From: Podaxis mareebaensis
Taxonomy: Eukaryota > Basidiomycota > Agaricomycetes > Agaricales > Agaricaceae
Length of the DNA stretch: 41,181 nt
Assembly: GCA_018524725.1 (NCBI GenBank)
Contig: JAEUWP010000318.1
Span: 1 to 41,181, forward strand
Direction of reading: 5' to 3'
Positions within the stretch are counted from its first letter, which is position 1, and the number at the start of each line of letters is the position of its first letter. A program made the translations under genes and the position numbers. Positions 31,399 to 41,181 of this stretch are shown in pieces. The notes below the pieces were generated by a model. The model had not been told where the DNA came from. It saw nothing but the letters and a program-made list of their open reading frames with translations, and made no database searches.

Positions 31399-34300
31399 TC
31401 ACTCTCTATGGTTGAGGCAGTGGGTGGCGAACTCCTCTTGTGTGATGGGTCCTTGTATTTGGTTGGTGAAGGAAAATGCCATGGGGTTCTGGTCTAGGAA
31501 TTGGATAACCCAATAAAAGCTGTCCCAGGCTCCTACTGGGTATCGAAAGCAGGGGTAGTCATCAAGTATGTGATCATGAGTCTCAAGTGGCTCACCACAT
31601 GGGCAGGAGGTGATATGGCACCCAGGAAAGAAACACTGGTGAAAGGTGCCAATAGGCATGTGGTTGGTAACACAGTGCATGAAGCATGCACATCATTGGG
31701 TGTTTTTTCTGAGAGGTGAATTTAGCCAAGTCCCACCTTTGGCATACTTGGGTTGGAGGGGCTGCTCAGCAGGGTTGAGTAAAGGGAGCCAATTGTGACC
31801 ATGGTAGGTTGGATTGTTCATGCATTGTTGCCAGAAGGATAGGCATTTTTGAGTATAATGATTGCAAACGAATCTGAGGGATGTGCAGATGGGTTGATGA
31901 TGCAGGTTGGGAAGGTGGAGCAATTTTGCTAACATGTGTGCCTTGTGATGTATTGACCAGTTGGCAGATGATGGGATTGACCAAAAGTGGACATGGTTGA
32001 GAGGGGAGGAGGAGAGCCAGGAGTGGAGGAGAGGTGCGACTGCAATGGAGTCCAGGTGCATGCTGTGGGGCCTATAAGAAAATAAGAGTTTGGCAGAAGA
32101 GATTGAGTCCATGAAAACTACAATAGATGAGATACTGAGAGATTGAGCAGAGGAAATGGAAGAGAATAAGCTGAGGCAGAGAGCATACAATTCAGAATCA
32201 GAAGTAGTTACTTCCCCACAGGGGTGGACAGCAGAGGAGAGAATGTCAGTTTCAGAAGAATTAAAAATGAGATAGGCAGAAGTGGCAGAGAGAGAAGGAT
32301 TAGAAGGAACAGATCCATCAGTAGCTACTAAAAGGGAAACTGGAGAAGAAAAGGAAAGGTCCCAAGCACAGGAGGCATTGGTGATATGGAGAGCCATGGT
32401 GCCTTCTTTCAAAGGGTCAGGGCATTCAATGAATTTGATTTGGTTGCTAAACAAGTCCAGCAAGTGCTGACCAGATTTGGCATTAGGGTGTAGATGCTGA
32501 AATTGGTCTGTGACCAGTTGGGTGTCTGATACAAAGTCAAGCGCTGTCAAGCACTGCTTGGTTTGGTGTGTGTCTAATGGATCGATGTTGCGGGTGAGAA
32601 GTTTAAGGGGGTGGGATGGGGGAAGGGTGTGGAACTGGAGGGAACATCACTTGGCAAGCTTGAATAAATGGAGTTGGATGGGGATGAGACCAGCAATGGC
32701 CTCAACCCCACCTGAAGGAGTGGTGCAGAATGCACCTGTAATCCACAGAGCAGCTTGTTGTTGCATGCATTGGAGAGATTTGATGAGCCCATGGTATCAG
32801 GCATTGCAATTAAACCATAGATGAAACCCATAGATGGTGATAGGGACGATGCATGATCAATACAGGAGTCATTTATGGAAGGGGGATAAACTGCAGATGG
32901 AGTTACTGAGCATGTGCATGCATCAGACAGTGGAAAGAGCTTTGGTGGAGTAGAAGCAGACATGTTCCTTAAATGAGAGGCTTCTGTCAAACCAGAAACT
33001 GAGGTATCGAAGGAAAGGTTTAGGGCAGATGGTGAGTGAGTCGTCAATGACAACAGGGGGGTTGGGATCATGAGATGGGTGGTTGGAGAAGTGGAAGGCC
33101 TCGGTTTTGTCCCTTTCAAGGATGAATCCAAGGCAGTGGAGGTAGTCTTCACAGTTCTTGTAAACCTGTGAAAGAAGATGACAGTTAGTGGAAAAGGAAT
33201 CTGATTGGACAACAATAAGTCCATCATCAATGAAAGAAACTATTTTACAGTGAGGGTCATTGGAAAATTTGTACATGAAAGGGGAAAGTGATAAAGCAGT
33301 GAGAATAGGGGAAAGGGCAGATCCTTGACCAACACCAACAGAAGTGGGGAATCTGGGGGATAAGTTATTGTTCCAAGAGTAAGTGGTGAAACAGTTCTTT
33401 AGATAATCAGAAAAGAAAGAGACAAGGTTGGAGTTGAAACCTTGATGTCAGAGGGTAGAGACGAGGATGGAATGATTAGTGGGGGGGGAGGGATTGCGCC
33501 ACATCAAATGCAATAATGCTTGTCTTGAGCTTTTGTTTCCAACCTGTATGGACAAGGTGAGTGACATAGACACCAGTGTCCTCAGTAGAATGCTGAATAA
33601 TTCCTCCAAATTGGAGGGGGTGGACAAGGTTGTGTTGGGATGCTTTGAATTGCATCCAGGCAGAGATCATTTTCTCAATTAACTTACTGAGTGTGTTGAG
33701 AAGGACTATGAGATGGAACATCTTCAGGGTGGAGTAGTGCAGTTTGTTGGGTTTAGGGATGATGATGGAGGTGGAGTGTTTGAAGTGATCCAGCCACATG
33801 GAGAGCTCAACGCATTTAGATGTGAAGAGAAGGAAGTTTGATCTAAAGACGTTATTGGACATCAGATGTTTAATATGAGCCCAAGATAGATGATCTGGGC
33901 CTGGGGTGGAAGAATTGGCACAAGGGTTAAGGGTGTCAAAGAGTTCAGTGTGGGAGAAGGGGGACCAGGAGCACTCCTGATGGGTGTCAAGGGACTCTAT
34001 GGTGCTCAAATCCACAGGTCAATCAGAAGTGGAGTTGTAGGAAGAGTCGAGAGTGTGCCAGAGATCATCTAGCTCATCACAACTCTTCCCATTGAAAGTG
34101 ATGGATTGGGAAGGGGGAAGATTACATTTGCCAACCCAAGACATAAGGTCCCAGGGGCGACGGTCCTCTTCAGCAATGTCTTTGATTTTCTTATCAAAAA
34201 AGGTGCACTTAGCTTGGCAGGTGGTGCATTGGAATTTAGTCCAGTTTGACTTGGACTTGTGGGTCTGGAATGCTTTAAGGGTGGTAGAGCACTGAGAGTT

Positions 34301-34900
34301 CCACCAAGGTTTGGATTTGGTGCAAATGCAGACAAGTTTGGCATTGGACTGCCATTCTTGAGAGATGATGTAGGACATGCTATTGGCATAAGAGTTGACA
34401 TCGTCTCCTGAGTTGAAGACAGGTGGGATGGCTTGGAGGCAGACACCTATGGAGTATAAGAACATGGCTTCTTCTTCCAAATCATGAGGGATGGTAAACT
34501 TTTCAATGAAAGGTTTGAATGGGGAGGGTGTGGAGAGAGAGGAGAGGAGGGGGCAGTGGTCCAAATTGAGTTGCCAGTCATCCTGGATGGTATGAACTGG
34601 ACTTGGTTGTAGGGGGTCATCTATTGAGAAAATGAGATCAATGATGGAGGGGTGTTTGGTGTTGTCAAATGGTATGTGAATATACTTAGCCTCTGTTGGG
34701 GTAGAGAGTGTAAGGCTGATAGAATTCATGATGTCAATGAGTAAGTCAGTGCGAGCAGAGTGGTGGATGATGTGGGGATCCCATTCAGGGGAATGGGAAT
34801 TGAAGTCTCCTCCCACACAGATAACATTCTTGGGGAAGAAGTGGATGCAGGATTCTAGAAGGTGAGTGAAGAATCATCAGAGGGTTCCAAATAACAATTG
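31399..34900 (-). pseudogene. LINE ORF2: partial endonuclease, RT, RNase H, zinc motif
   Basis: The endonuclease end has GGDFNSHSPEWDP at 34816 and later SIIDLIFS and LDHCPLLSSL. RT begins near 34000 with STPGPDHLSWAHIKHL, then FKHSTSIIIPKPNK, a core LIVLLNTLSKLIEKMIS and LHPLQFGG; the catalytic box is SFIDDGLIVVQS near 33240. RNase H at about 32350-31930 has LLVATDGSVPSNPS, TSDSELYAL and FMDSISSAKLL, giving the D-E-D acidic residues. The C-terminal motif is CPCGEPLETHDHILDDYPCF near 31600. The frame is broken near 34017 (TGA), 33476 and 32700-32550. The protein nicks target DNA and reverse transcribes its RNA. This copy is dead. Confidence 0.9.
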
Positions 34901-34957
34901 AGGAAATACATCTTCTTGGGGAAAGACAAAGATATGAGTTGAAAGTTGGGAGAAGAG

Positions 34958-34972
34958 ATTCTTAGCTAGTCT
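34958..34972. repeat. LINE target site duplication (right copy)
   Basis: ATTCTTAGCTAGTCT, the perfect match to 31071-31085. It encodes the RLAKN residues of element B protease on the minus strand. Confidence 0.9.
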
Positions 34973-37349
34973 GCAGGTCCTAGTTATCTGTCTGTTTGCA
35001 CTCTGCATGTTTATAGTTAACTTGGGATCCCAAGCTAACTTACAGTCACTAGCTGCATCTTGCAACATGGAGACTATCTGCAAGCCACTATCTAGTAAGG
35101 CTTCTTCTTTAAGTCCATTCATGAGGGCTGGAATGACACATAGTGCTGCCATATCTTTGGCTGCTACTAGGTCATCTTTAGTCACAGTAAACACTTGCCT
35201 TTCTCTATTGTTATAGGGTAGGCTTTCTAGATACTGCATGGCAGAATCTTTAATTTTCCAAGTCTGGACCAGTTGACCCATAAGATCAATACCTGATTCA
35301 CAGACTTTTACTGGTGCCACTAACATATTTACTGTGACAAAGTGCTACTCTCAAGGAACCTGCTGTTCAGATTCTTCTTCTTCTATTTCTAAGGAGTTGG
35401 CCACACTGGCAGGAACTCTTTTCTTACTGATAATATCTTTGCATGCCTCTCTGATTTTTGGCACAACAGCTAACAACTCTTTCTGTGTTAGCTTGATTTC
35501 ATTACCCATGAATCTCATGAGTATTTCTTCTATACTGACTCCTTCTTTGACTTCTATATGATGCCTGTAGTTAGAAGGTTTCTTATCTCTGAGATATCTG
35601 GCTGGTATAGGTGGTACCTCAACTACTGGCTTCATTTCTGGTATTTTCCTGTAAGGAAAGTGATTCTTCTGAGGGCTAGTATATGCCCTTGGTTTGTTTA
35701 GTTTTTCTACTGGAGGAGGAGTTGTTTCCTCCTTGCTAAGGTCATCTTTACTACTGTCCTCTGTTGCCTGTGGCTTTTGAAATGTGACCTTCTTTTCAAA
35801 AGGTGGCTTTTTCATTAGACATTCTAGAAACCCAACTTCTTCATTGTGTCCCTAGTTTGAACATACATCTTGCCAAGTTTACTCAGCAAGTCCTCTAAGT
35901 TATCTTCTTCTAATGATGGAGGTATTTACTCAGGCTGTTTAGCTTTTCTGCCAAAGGCTTGGATCATTGCTTCCATGCTAGCAAGCTGACCTTCTAGGCA
36001 CTCTAATTCTAAAGCCTGTGGGTCAGGCTTCTTTTCTTCCACACATTGTTGTAGGGTAATGAGCATGTTAGCTCTGCTATTACTATACAGATTGGGATAA
36101 CCATGTCTGGTTTGTTATCATCCTGAGGTAACTCAGGTGGGCCATAGATCATCATGACCACAGTTTGTAGTAGGTACTTATCTATGCACTGCTTTATGGA
36201 CAAGCCAGGCTCATGTGGGATCCCAGTGCCATTCATGAAACATAGTCATGAACCTTCTTGTTTAATTTTTCCATCTTTTTCATCTTGTATTTTGACTGGG
36301 CAGACAACCCAGCAATGGCCTTGTTCATTACAATAGAAACATCCTTGGCCATTCACACTAGGAGGAAAACCATTATTCAGTGGTACTCCCATTGACTGAT
36401 TCTGTTGATGATAATTATTTCCTCCTGATGTGACTTTTGTGAGGCTACTGGTTAAAGTGGACTTTAATGAATCCAGTGAACTTTGGAGTTTACACTGATT
36501 TAATTCCATTGTATCTTTGAGGTGGTTCACCTCTTGTTGAACCAAATCAATATCTGGTCCTATTGAGACAGCCAGTTCCATAGATTCTTTCTTAATATGA
36601 GGTACTGTATTCCTTGAAAATGTCTCAGCCTGACCACACCAGTGTTCATATTGTAATGCACAAGTGATGGTTTTTCTGCTGACTAATTCTACTGCTTTGT
36701 CCATGACCTCTTTTCTCTCATAGGGGTCTTCTATGTGACTCTTGCCATCTCTATTGACCTTTAGGGTACCCTGAATACTAAGTCTAGTATTCAAAGTATT
36801 GCAAAAATCTGGGCTAAGTGTCCTAACAAATGCTTCAATGAGCTCTTGATTAGATACCACTGCTGGATCTGTCAGACATTTGCTCATGATATAGTTAAAC
36901 TTTCTTTTGAAAGCCATTAAATCATCAGAATCATGTAGCATTATTCTGTTATATTCTCTGCACAGTACATGAAGGTCCTTGATGTGTCCTTGATCTTTGT
37001 CAAGTGCTCCTACATAATCTTTGTTTATTTTATTGATGAAAGCATCCCAATCTGTGCCTCAATATTCTGGGATGCTGATCCATTCCTTGCATAATTCTGG
37101 TTCTAGATAGCAAACTGCCCACTTGATTTTCTTGTGATCATCACTGATTTCTGAGATTTCAAAGTAGTTGGTTAGTCACCATATGTAGTCTTTTAAGGTG
37201 GACAATCATCCATCCCATCTGGGTGTGCTGTTAGTAAACAGCTGAGGCATGTGTGGTGCTTTTGGCATTTTGCTGCTTGAGTTCAATGGATTGATAACAT
37301 TACTATTTATATTCAATGGTTGCATTGAATTCTGAGGTTGAGTACTAGT

Positions 37350-37354
37350 GCTTC
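37350..37354. repeat. target site duplication GCTTC (left)
   Basis: GCTTC precedes the solo LTR and recurs at 38723-38727. Confidence 0.9.
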
Positions 37355-38722
37355 TGTTAGGTAGGTCCTTATCACCAGTCACCTAAGCTTTGCTAGGGGG
37401 CAGCTATCTCACTAGATGGTTCACAGAGGCGCTAGGATCTAGCAAGAAGGATCATGGTAAGTAGGTGGTGAGGCAAGTGTCCAGTTAAGTACACTCAGGA
37501 GGTCGAATGCTTATCAGTCGAGAGTATGACCAACAAGACATTTACTACCACACTGATCATGAGCTAATGTCAATCAAAAGTTAAAGATGAACAATAACTT
37601 GAGATTTGAGAATATAGGAAGCTTGCGCTTCCAGTACATGAGCAGCTATTTAAGCTTTACTTCTAAGGTCCAATTCCGGTAACTATGACAAAGTAGTGCT
37701 ATGAGTCTGAGAGTCAATAGAAGTGTAACTACAGAGCAGAGCAAGACTAGAATAGAACTAGACAAGAATAGGAATAGAGACAAGAAAGGAAGTTAACTAA
37801 CTAAGGAAATCATACAAGATAGAGTTCAGGCAGGATACAGGAATACAATGTGAAATGTCTGTAGCAAGATAGAAGAGAAGCTATTTACTGGTTATATTAC
37901 AAGTCCATATCGGGGTGGAGGTGTCCGTTAGAAGAGTCGGAAGAGTAAGAGTCGGGAGACGAGGTGGAACTAGGAATGGGGAAGTTGCCTGTTGAAGGCA
38001 ATGAGTCAGGAGAATCTTCATGGAGGAAGATGAGGCTGTGGTGCGGGGACAATGATGATGATGACGATACATCGCCAGTGACATATGGTGGTGGATATGG
38101 AGGAGGATCGCCAATGGGTTCCTCTGGGTTTGACTCGTCGATACCTGGAACGTTGGAGTCAACACTGCAGAGGGGCAGAAGCTGAGTACAATGGGGAGGG
38201 ATGGCTGGAGGTTCGTCAGAGTTAGGATTGACATGGTAGACTTCTACTTCTCAAAAGTAGAATCTGTGGGCGACTTCGTACTTGATGATGTGCAGGACCA
38301 CTTCAGGTGGATACATCATGTAGGGGTGAAGGAATACAATGGGTTCTCCAGTGTAGGGGATCATCTTCCAACCATGGGCCCAGGCGGAGTTGAAGTTGTT
38401 GTGAATTGTCTGAACATATAACCCATTGGGATCGAAGACGTGAGTGAAGGGAGCATTCTCCCAAGTGATGCATAGTATCTCCGTCATCATATGGTCGGTC
38501 TCATAGAAGAGTGGTCCAGGTGTTGGCCAATCTTCGGAGAATAGGGAGGCGTGGCCAGGGAGGCGATGATTGGCAAGGGCTTCATTGCGATAGCAGGTTG
38601 GATCTTTGGCTGATATACCCATATCTTGCGTGGTAGAGTGAGAGGCATTGGGGAGTCCAAGCTCGTGGACTAATGCATGATAAATAATGTCATGGCGGGA
38701 GGCACCAGGCTGGTTCATAACA
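37355..38722 (-). mobile_element. solo LTR of family A (1368 bp), with perfect 5-bp duplication
   Basis: TGTTAGGTAGG at the left and GGTTCATAACA at the right, flanked by GCTTC. It is the most diverged of the four LTR copies, yet it ends at precisely the same bases, which fixes the LTR boundaries of the family. Solo LTRs arise by recombination between the two LTRs of a full element. It lies in element B gag, between QFEPSGSC and the STSTQPQNSMQP region. Confidence 0.95.
37897..38718 (-). CDS. LTR-encoded frame in the solo LTR
   Basis: ATG at 38718 (MNQPGASRHDIIYHALVHEL) to the TAA at 37897, 822 nt, two codons longer than the 816-nt frame of the other copies. Indels relative to them are in-frame (NPEEPIGD versus EPTED; SNGH versus SGQ). 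It is open except for one TGA (FYF-stop-EVEV, where other copies have FR or FQ). DPPPYPPPYV and LHPDMDL are conserved. It is evidence that this segment of the LTR was under coding constraint. Confidence 0.65.
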
Positions 38723-39012
38723 GCTTCCTGATGGTTCAAATTGCCCAGGAATAGTTTGCCTAGTTGATGGGTTAACTTCAAATGAAATACTTGAATCAGA
38801 TAAGGAATCACGTTCTAATTTGATTTCTGAATCTACTGACAAAGGGACACTAGATGTGGCTTGCAACCTTTGTAGTGGATGTCCCAAAGGGTATTCTGGA
38901 TTGTCTGAGCTGGGTGATAAACCTGCTCTCTGTGAATTTTGCATTTGCCTGCCTTGTTCCAGCTCAGCAACTTGCTTTTCATCTAGTAAGTCTGTCACCT
39001 TCCTTTTCCAGT
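38723..39012 (-). pseudogene. element B gag N-terminal segment
   Basis: Minus-strand WKRKVTDLLDEKQVAELEQG, then a Ser/Asp-rich linker to QFEPSGSC, interrupted on one side by the solo LTR and on the other by the ORF1-only LINE. CpG-poor like the rest of B. Assignment to B rests on reading-frame continuity across the solo LTR and on composition. Confidence 0.6.
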
Positions 39013-39054
39013 AACCACCACCATCTCCCTCTGTGGTCAGTTATTCGTAGTACT

Positions 39055-40839
39055 ATGGGCAGACGAAGGAATAAATTCGAACCCCTCGACTTATCTGAGG
39101 TCCCCGAGACCCCTCAGCAGCAACGCCCGACTGCTTCCAGCTGGTCAGACTTATCATATCACCCGCCGCACACATTGGAGGACCTAAACCATCCTCCTAC
39201 TCCTTCCTCTCGGCCTAACCCAAGTGGCCGACAAACTCCCTCTCGTATTTCGGGCAGGGATTTATTTGAAGCTTCATGGCCCATCTCTCCACCTCTCGGG
39301 CATGCTACTGGGATACTCCAGAGCAGGTCCTCTTCCGACATGGAGCTCGACCTCCCTGTCTCCCCTCCCTTCGAGCAGAAGACTCCTAAAGCTGCTCCCT
39401 CCAACCTTCCCTCCGAATCCACCCCCAGCAAGGTCGACGGTAATGAGGAGGATGAAACACCCTCGGGCGCACTCATTATGCTATCCCGAGCTTTTTGTGA
39501 TTCAGAGGAGTCTTTTCCCCCTGACCCCCGCTTATTTGCTGCCCTCTGCGACTTCATTTCTGTTTTGGAGTCCAAGAATCTATTCGCCAATCGCACTCCC
39601 CCCTCTGCCTGGCGTATCCCCCCCCCAGCAGACAGTATTACTGCTCTGCTTATTGAGGCAATTAAGCCACATGCCCAACATGTGTCGTTCCATGGAACGG
39701 CTGACTCAGTGATGGCAGACGCTCAACCGATGCCTGCCTCCCAGCCCTCTACCCAGGCCCCGGTGCCTCCTCAGCCCCCCCCTGCGACTCCTGCTCCACG
39801 TGACAGGCCCAGACCTCCCTCACGTGCCCCTCAGCCTCCATGCGACAGGCCCAGCCCTCCCTCACGTGACATCAAGACCGGTCCTCCCGGACCTAACCCC
39901 TCTACAAGGCGTAAGCCTTATTATGCGACCCGGGGACCTACCCGGTGTCAATTCTTCTTGAGCGCCAGTGCTAGCGACCTAGCTAGTGCTCGTGTCTCCC
40001 TCCAATCCCTCGTCACACGCTTCAATCAAGCGCTTGCCCGGGCCAAGTCAGCACTCACCGTCAACTCTGGCTGCTTCCATTCCGGTGTCATCGCCTTCTC
40101 TACTGGCGGTGTCCCCTCCCAGGCAGACCTCGACACCCTCTCTGCCTGCCTCCCCACTGCGCTCAAGAGCGCTTTGATCACCCTCCCAGTGTCCTGATCT
40201 TTTATCAAGATCGTGGACACCCCCTTCTTCTCAGCCGACGGTTTCACCCTCTCAGCTGACCAGGTCAAGACCGAGGCCTCTACCTCCCCCTTCTTTCCCA
40301 CCTCTGACATGCACCACATGCACGTCGTCTGTAATTCCGCCAAGTCTGATACCGCCACCGTGTGGATCGACCTGATCGACTCTCAACGCGGCACCCTTGC
40401 CGCCTCCCTCATCAACAGACACATCATGATAAATGGTGTGTCCTGTCTCATCAAAGGGGCTCGCGCCCACACCGGCACACCTCAGTGTCAGCGATGCTGG
40501 CACTGGGGTCATCCTTCTGACGCTTGCTGCGCTCGCGCACCCAAGTGTCCTCTCTGTGGGGGTCCTCACTCTGAGGCCTCTCACCGCTCCATGGCTGGGT
40601 GTTGCAAGGGCAACCCCAAGGCAACTCCCCCCATCCCTCCCACTCCGACAGGCACTCCCTGTCCTCATTCCCCCAGGTGCCTCAACTGTTCAGGCGCCCA
40701 CTCCTCCAACGACCGCCGGTGTCCCTACTGGTGACATCGCTTCGATCAGGATTGGATCCACGGTCGATACCAATGCGACGCGGCCTCCGCTTCAGCCAAG
40801 AAAGCCTCCGCTCCTCGGGGTGGGGGTCGTAAGGGTTAG
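39055..40839 (+). pseudogene. LINE ORF1 (gag-like) with CCHC zinc knuckles
   Basis: ATG at 39055 (MGRRRNKFEPLDLSEVPETP) and a Pro/Ser-rich disordered N-terminal half. An RRM-like or Gag-like central region follows at about 39920-40450 (TRCQFFLSASASDLASARVS; SALTVNSGCFHSGVIAFS; SADGFTLSADQVKTEAS; LIDSQRGTLAASLINR). Then come knuckles CQRCWHWGHPSDAC (40489-40530), CPLCGGPHSEASHRSMAGC and CLNCSGAHSSNDRRC (40680-40722). The frame is 595 codons long to the TAG at 40837-40839, interrupted by TGA at 40195-40197 and 40732-40734. Both fit CGA to TGA, the second giving a YWRHRF-type continuation. ORF1 proteins coat the LINE RNA. With only two stops this is one of the least decayed genes in the window. 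Confidence 0.85.
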
Positions 40840-41085
40840 TCAAGATAATTGCAAGCGGCCACGTCACCATATCTAGCTCGGACTCCCTCGTGTTCGTCTC
40901 TATGCGTTTAACTTTGAAACTTTTTCATTCCTGTTGTTCGGGGCACCTGTTTTTCTTTTCCTCTAGTTCTCCTTTCTCTTAACCATTGGGACTGCTACTG
41001 TGCACCCATTTGCCTAGATACTCTTTGTAGTAGATCGATGATGGCAATAAATGTCGATTTAAAAAAAAAAAAAAAAAAAAAAAAA
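40840..41085 (+). other. LINE 3' UTR and poly(A)
   Basis: Holds a T/C-rich stretch, the shared 28-bp tail block at 40985-41012, GCAATAAATGTCGATTT and the A-run. ORF1 ends only about 145 nt before the shared block, so the missing ORF2 was removed with little else. Confidence 0.8.
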
Positions 41086-41181
41086 CGATTCCAATGATGT
41101 CTGGATGAGTTCTTGGCCTTTTCTTGAGCAAGCTTCTGGGCAGCCTCAAAGCCCCAGCATTTCTGCATGGTATGGCCAAGT
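41086..41181. other. flank of the LINE, not identified
   Basis: CpG-poor sequence. The minus strand reads CWGFEAAQKLAQEKAKNS, possibly the upstream continuation of a Gag or of another repeat, but this is too short to assign. Confidence 0.3.

Larger units (their letters stand above)
31085..34957 (-). mobile_element. non-LTR retrotransposon (LINE), 5'-truncated, with poly(A) tail
   Basis: Minus-strand element ending in a poly(A) tail (plus-strand T-run 31085-31101), flanked by a 14-15 bp target duplication in element B protease. The 5' end falls inside the endonuclease domain, so ORF1 and most of the endonuclease are missing, as expected from incomplete target-primed reverse transcription. RNase H and a C-terminal Cys/His motif place it among RNase H-bearing fungal LINEs of the Tad1/I type; exact clade not determinable here. 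Its final 3' sequence matches the ORF1-only copy at 39015-41085. Confidence 0.95.
34958..37354 (-). pseudogene. element B gag, linker and protease start
   Basis: After the solo LTR on the minus strand: the Gag core (MPKAPHMPQLFTNSTPRWDG near 37270, HKKIKWAVCYLEPELCKEW near 37130, DLMAFKRKFNYIMSKCL near 36930), a coiled coil (36560-36440), a CCHC knuckle CFYCNEQGHCWVVC near 36340, a proline-rich linker (35815-35351) and retropepsin with catalytic LLDSGLQIVSML near 35085. Knuckle residue 9 is Cys-His shifted, so it may be mutated. The protease is cut after RLAKN by the LINE. Stops at 37210, 37165, 37065, 36240 and elsewhere are mostly TGA. Confidence 0.9.
10928..39012 (-). mobile_element. old Ty3/gypsy retrotransposon (element B), split by nested insertions
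   Basis: On the minus strand the pieces run gag N-terminus (39012-38723), gag/knuckle/protease (37354-34958), 42 bp of protease (31070-31029), end of protease, RT, RNase H and integrase (27666-23785), and pol C-terminus (10999-10928). The gaps are a family A solo LTR, a LINE, a pogo-like transposon and the family A tandem array, each with its own target duplication. Excluding each insertion and one copy of its duplication restores continuity. For example, pol ...LLDTNLDTL at 23785-23810 continues as KLLEESDKRLTDEEMES at 10928-10999. The element is almost CpG-free and full of stops, so it is the oldest layer in its block. Its own LTRs were not found in the window. Confidence 0.85.
39015..41085 (+). 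mobile_element. non-autonomous LINE copy: ORF1 plus 3' tail, no ORF2
   Basis: GC- and CpG-rich block with an ORF1, about 220 bp of 3' UTR and a 25-base poly(A) at 41061-41085. ORF2 is absent. The 3' terminal sequence shares a 28-bp identical block (40985-41012) and the last AATAAA...GATTTAAAA with the LINE at 31085-34957, so the two belong to related families. The exact 5' boundary (about 39010-39040) is uncertain and no target duplication was found. It is clearly younger than the sequence around it. Confidence 0.85.

Noticed and set aside
38854..39054. Upstream extension of the LINE ORF1 frame before ATG 39055
   Set aside because: This part lies in CpG-poor element B gag on the opposite strand; the open frame is accidental. 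The LINE frame starts at 39055 where composition changes.
1..41181. CRISPR array, tRNA or rRNA genes
   Set aside because: No regularly spaced short repeats with unique spacers and no cloverleaf or rRNA sequence were seen; the direct repeats here are LTRs, target duplications and short tandem units.

Overview
This is repeat-dense DNA from a filamentous basidiomycete, most likely an Agaricomycete. The reasons: a GC-rich WD40 repeat fragment at the left edge of the kind found in mushroom NACHT/WD40 proteins, predicted introns of 47-54 bp, Ty3/gypsy elements including a chromodomain-bearing chromovirus, RNase H-bearing non-LTR elements, and a pogo/Fot1-type DNA transposon with introns. I cannot name the species. 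Almost nothing here is clearly a single-copy host gene except the WD40 fragment (1-114). I saw no tRNA, rRNA or CRISPR array.

Layout. 1-114: WD40 fragment cut by AT-rich repeats. 940-2110 (+): relic pogo-like transposase. 2600-4265 (+): gag-protease relic of a Ty3/gypsy element (element C) without RT. 4439-6200 (-): possible LTR, polypurine tract and unresolved decayed coding sequence. 6276-8419 and 9418-10731 (+): two decayed multi-exon genes of unknown function; the first has a coiled coil and a Cys-rich domain. From about 10930 to 39012 (-): one old Ty3/gypsy element (element B), split by later insertions. These are element A (11005-23779, TSD TTTAA), a pogo-like DNA transposon (27668-31028, TA duplication), a 5'-truncated LINE (31086-34957, about 15-bp TSD), and a solo LTR of family A (37355-38722, TSD GCTTC). 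A second LINE copy carrying only ORF1 lies at about 39015-41085 (+).

The most interesting system is element A. It is a chromovirus (gag, protease, RT, RNase H, integrase, chromodomain) with a third, roughly 775-codon ORF immediately after pol. This ORF runs through the polypurine tract and continues for about 272 codons inside the LTR. The LTR (about 1.36 kb) is bounded by TGTTA/TAACA and is present in four copies. All four keep an LTR reading frame of 816 or 822 nt, related by in-frame indels, with a conserved tandem PPPY motif near the C-terminus. A 3' ORF overlapping U3 recalls the position of lentiviral nef or MMTV sag, but I recognise no homology. The insertion is a tandem array (LTR, internal, truncated LTR, truncated internal, LTR) between a single pair of 5-bp target duplications.

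The second theme is CpG decay. In element A about nineteen in-frame stops in pol are all TGA, many at positions where the family has arginine (CGA to TGA). The RT catalytic YMDD is YMDN, and element B has YIDN; both fit CpG to CpA on the coding strand. Older layers (104-11000 and element B) are nearly CpG-free, whereas element A and the ORF1-only LINE retain many CpGs. The insertion layers can therefore be read from both nesting and CpG content.
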